Below, piece after piece: positions 63,043 through 64,000 of a stretch of DNA of 64,000 nt. Numbering within the stretch: position 1 is the first letter of the stretch; the number at the start of each line of letters is the position of its first letter. The notes below the pieces were generated by a model. The model had not been told where the DNA came from. It did no database searches and saw only the letters and a list, made by a program, of their open reading frames with translations. The translations under genes and the position numbers were made by a program. The stretch comes from Lysobacter silvisoli. GTDB lineage: Bacteria > Pseudomonadota > Gammaproteobacteria > Xanthomonadales > Xanthomonadaceae. Where the stretch lies: contig NZ_QTSU01000001.1 of the NCBI RefSeq assembly GCF_003382365.1, positions 434,001 through 498,000 on the forward strand, in the 5' to 3' direction.

Positions 63043-64000
63043 ATGACCGCAGGCGAGGGGCCGCGACAGAAGCTATCGCGGGAGAACTACTACGTGCCCG
63101 AGTGGTACCAGCGCGGCTTCCGCTTGGACGGCGCCGACGCCTGGCTCCTCAACATTTCGCCCCCGCGCCTGCGCCCAGACGGCAGCCCGATCCTTGTTGC
63201 ACCGCGGCCAAGACCGCCCAAGGCCTGCTTCTGGGAAAAGGACCTGTACGTCACGCGCTTTGGCGAGAAATTCAACGATCAAGTCGAGACCGTGCTGTTC
63301 CAGGACATCGACGACTTTGGGGCTACAGCCGTGCGGGCCTTCATCGGCGGCGACCCGATCGCCGTCCACGACCAGTACCGGCCGATGCTGGCGTACCTGG
63401 GGGCGCAGACGCTACGTACCCCCAAGGGCCTGGACTGGATCCGGAGCCGCTATCCGGCCCTGTCCCAGATCGAGTTGCTGGTCGAGATGCAGCACTTGCG
63501 ACATATGTTCGGCACCTTGTGGGCCGAGTCTGTGCACGAGGTCGTCTCTGCGGAAGATTCATCGGTGAAGTTCCTGCTGACCGATCAACCGGTCACCACC
63601 TTCAACGCCGCGCTGCCGGTGGACGCCGCCCCGCTGGCTTACCCCGACGACGCGCCGGTGACCTGGAATGGCACACAGACGCTGTTTGCACTGGATCAAA
63701 ACCACCTGTTGATCCTCACCCACGTGCACTACGCCAAGAACCCGGGCGCCGTCGAGCCGACCGCGAAGCGGACCAATGCACGTTTTTTCGGCAACACCTT
63801 GATGCGCACGGATGCATTGATCCGAAGCCGACGCTTTGACTCGGACGCGGTGATCGCGATTAATACCTGGCTCAAGTCCCGCGCCCGGCGCTATATTGCT
63901 GCCGGCAAGCCCGAGTGGCTCTACCCCGAGCTCGACCAACCGATCGACCGGACTAGTCTGGCGCAGCTGCTGCGACCGCCAGAAGAAGGCCTATGGCGCT
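63043..64000 (+). CDS. DUF4238-like protein (3' end outside window)
   Basis: At least 319 codons from the ATG at 63043; no stop before the window end. The N-terminus LSRENYYVPEWYQRGFRLDG corresponds to the HxYVPxFYLRxF start of DUF4238 proteins, and the later segments FLLTDQPVTTFNAALP, WNGTQTLFALDQNHLLILTHV and IAINTWLKSRARRYI fit the same family, including the L.TD.P motif. DUF4238 has no known activity; members often occur on mobile elements. Starts 16 bp after the nuclease-like gene and so belongs to its operon. Confidence 0.75.
   Translation, partial: MTAGEGPRQKLSRENYYVPEWYQRGFRLDGADAWLLNISPPRLRPDGSPILVAPRPRPPKACFWEKDLYVTRFGEKFNDQVETVLFQDIDDFGATAVRAFIGGDPIAVHDQYRPMLAYLGAQTLRTPKGLDWIRSRYPALSQIELLVEMQHLRHMFGTLWAESVHEVVSAEDSSVKFLLTDQPVTTFNAALPVDAAPLAYPDDAPVTWNGTQTLFALDQNHLLILTHVHYAKNPGAVEPTAKRTNARFFGNTLMRTDALIRSRRFDSDAVIAINTWLKSRARRYIAAGKPEWLYPELDQPIDRTSLAQLLRPPEEGLWR

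Larger units (their letters stand above)
46957..64000. mobile_element. tRNA-Ala-integrated genomic island (right end outside window)
   Basis: Left end marked by the tRNA-Ala 3' fragment and an adjacent tyrosine integrase. Inside follow an excisionase-like gene, a RepA-like ATPase with iteron-like repeats, an integron-type cassette array and several nuclease or ATPase genes of the defence type. Base composition appears visibly more AT-rich around 46.9-53.5 kb than in the flanking chromosome (not computed). No conjugation or phage structural genes are seen up to the window end, so it is an integrative element whose transfer mode is unknown. Its right end and any second att site were not found within the window. 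Confidence 0.85.

Overview
The window looks like chromosomal DNA of a high-GC gammaproteobacterium of the Xanthomonadaceae, most likely Lysobacter or a close relative. The signs are: GC-rich codon use nearly throughout; GTAG-headed REP palindromes of the SMAG type known from Stenotrophomonas; several other Xanthomonadaceae-type intergenic inverted repeats; a TonB receptor with the [12 protein letters not shown] plug motif; large secreted subtilases; and a CRP/Clp-like site. The assignment is an inference, since no rRNA or marker phylogeny is available here.

Region 1 (1-29 kb) is mostly chromosomal core. It runs: the 5' part of a YigZ/IMPACT gene; an ECF sigma/anti-sigma pair; a double-GAF GGDEF-EAL protein; a VWA lipoprotein; a ThDP acetolactate-synthase-like enzyme with an aldehyde dehydrogenase; xseA; ispG overlapping a PAP2 phosphatase; a secreted S8 protease; a trimeric autotransporter adhesin; a pectin-acetylesterase-like hydrolase with an accessory protein; the pyrD-murB-EamA transporter operon; a phosphoesterase; an ALDH7 enzyme; and tRNA-Arg(CCT).

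Region 2 (29-47 kb) is rich in cell-surface and regulatory genes: a large classical autotransporter with four tandem 261-bp Ig-like repeats behind a Clp-like site; an Atm1-type ABC exporter; a second S8 protease; a degenerate FAD monooxygenase coupled to a winged-helix regulator; a two-component system; an AraC regulator with a TonB-dependent receptor; and a PD-(D/E)xK protein.

Region 3 (46,957 to the window end) is a genomic island that continues past the window. Its left end is a 50-nt copy of the 3' part of tRNA-Ala(CGC), followed by a tyrosine integrase, a small HTH/excisionase-like gene and a RepA-like ATPase with iteron-like repeats. Next comes a short integrase-less integron cassette array: three small genes on the minus strand, each followed by an attC-like site. 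The cargo looks like a defence island: a putative nuclease; a 1548-aa nuclease-STAND ATPase; a two-gene operon encoding a 1016-aa RelA/SpoT-like protein with a huge helical C-terminus plus a DUF5677-like protein; and a PD-(D/E)xK/DUF4238 pair that runs off the end.

The best candidate for an undescribed system is the RelA/SpoT-fusion + DUF5677-like operon (58,293-62,135). The nuclease-STAND ATPase that converges on it comes second. A separate pattern is that one short TonB-receptor motif recurs in the anti-sigma factor and, more weakly, in the VWA lipoprotein.
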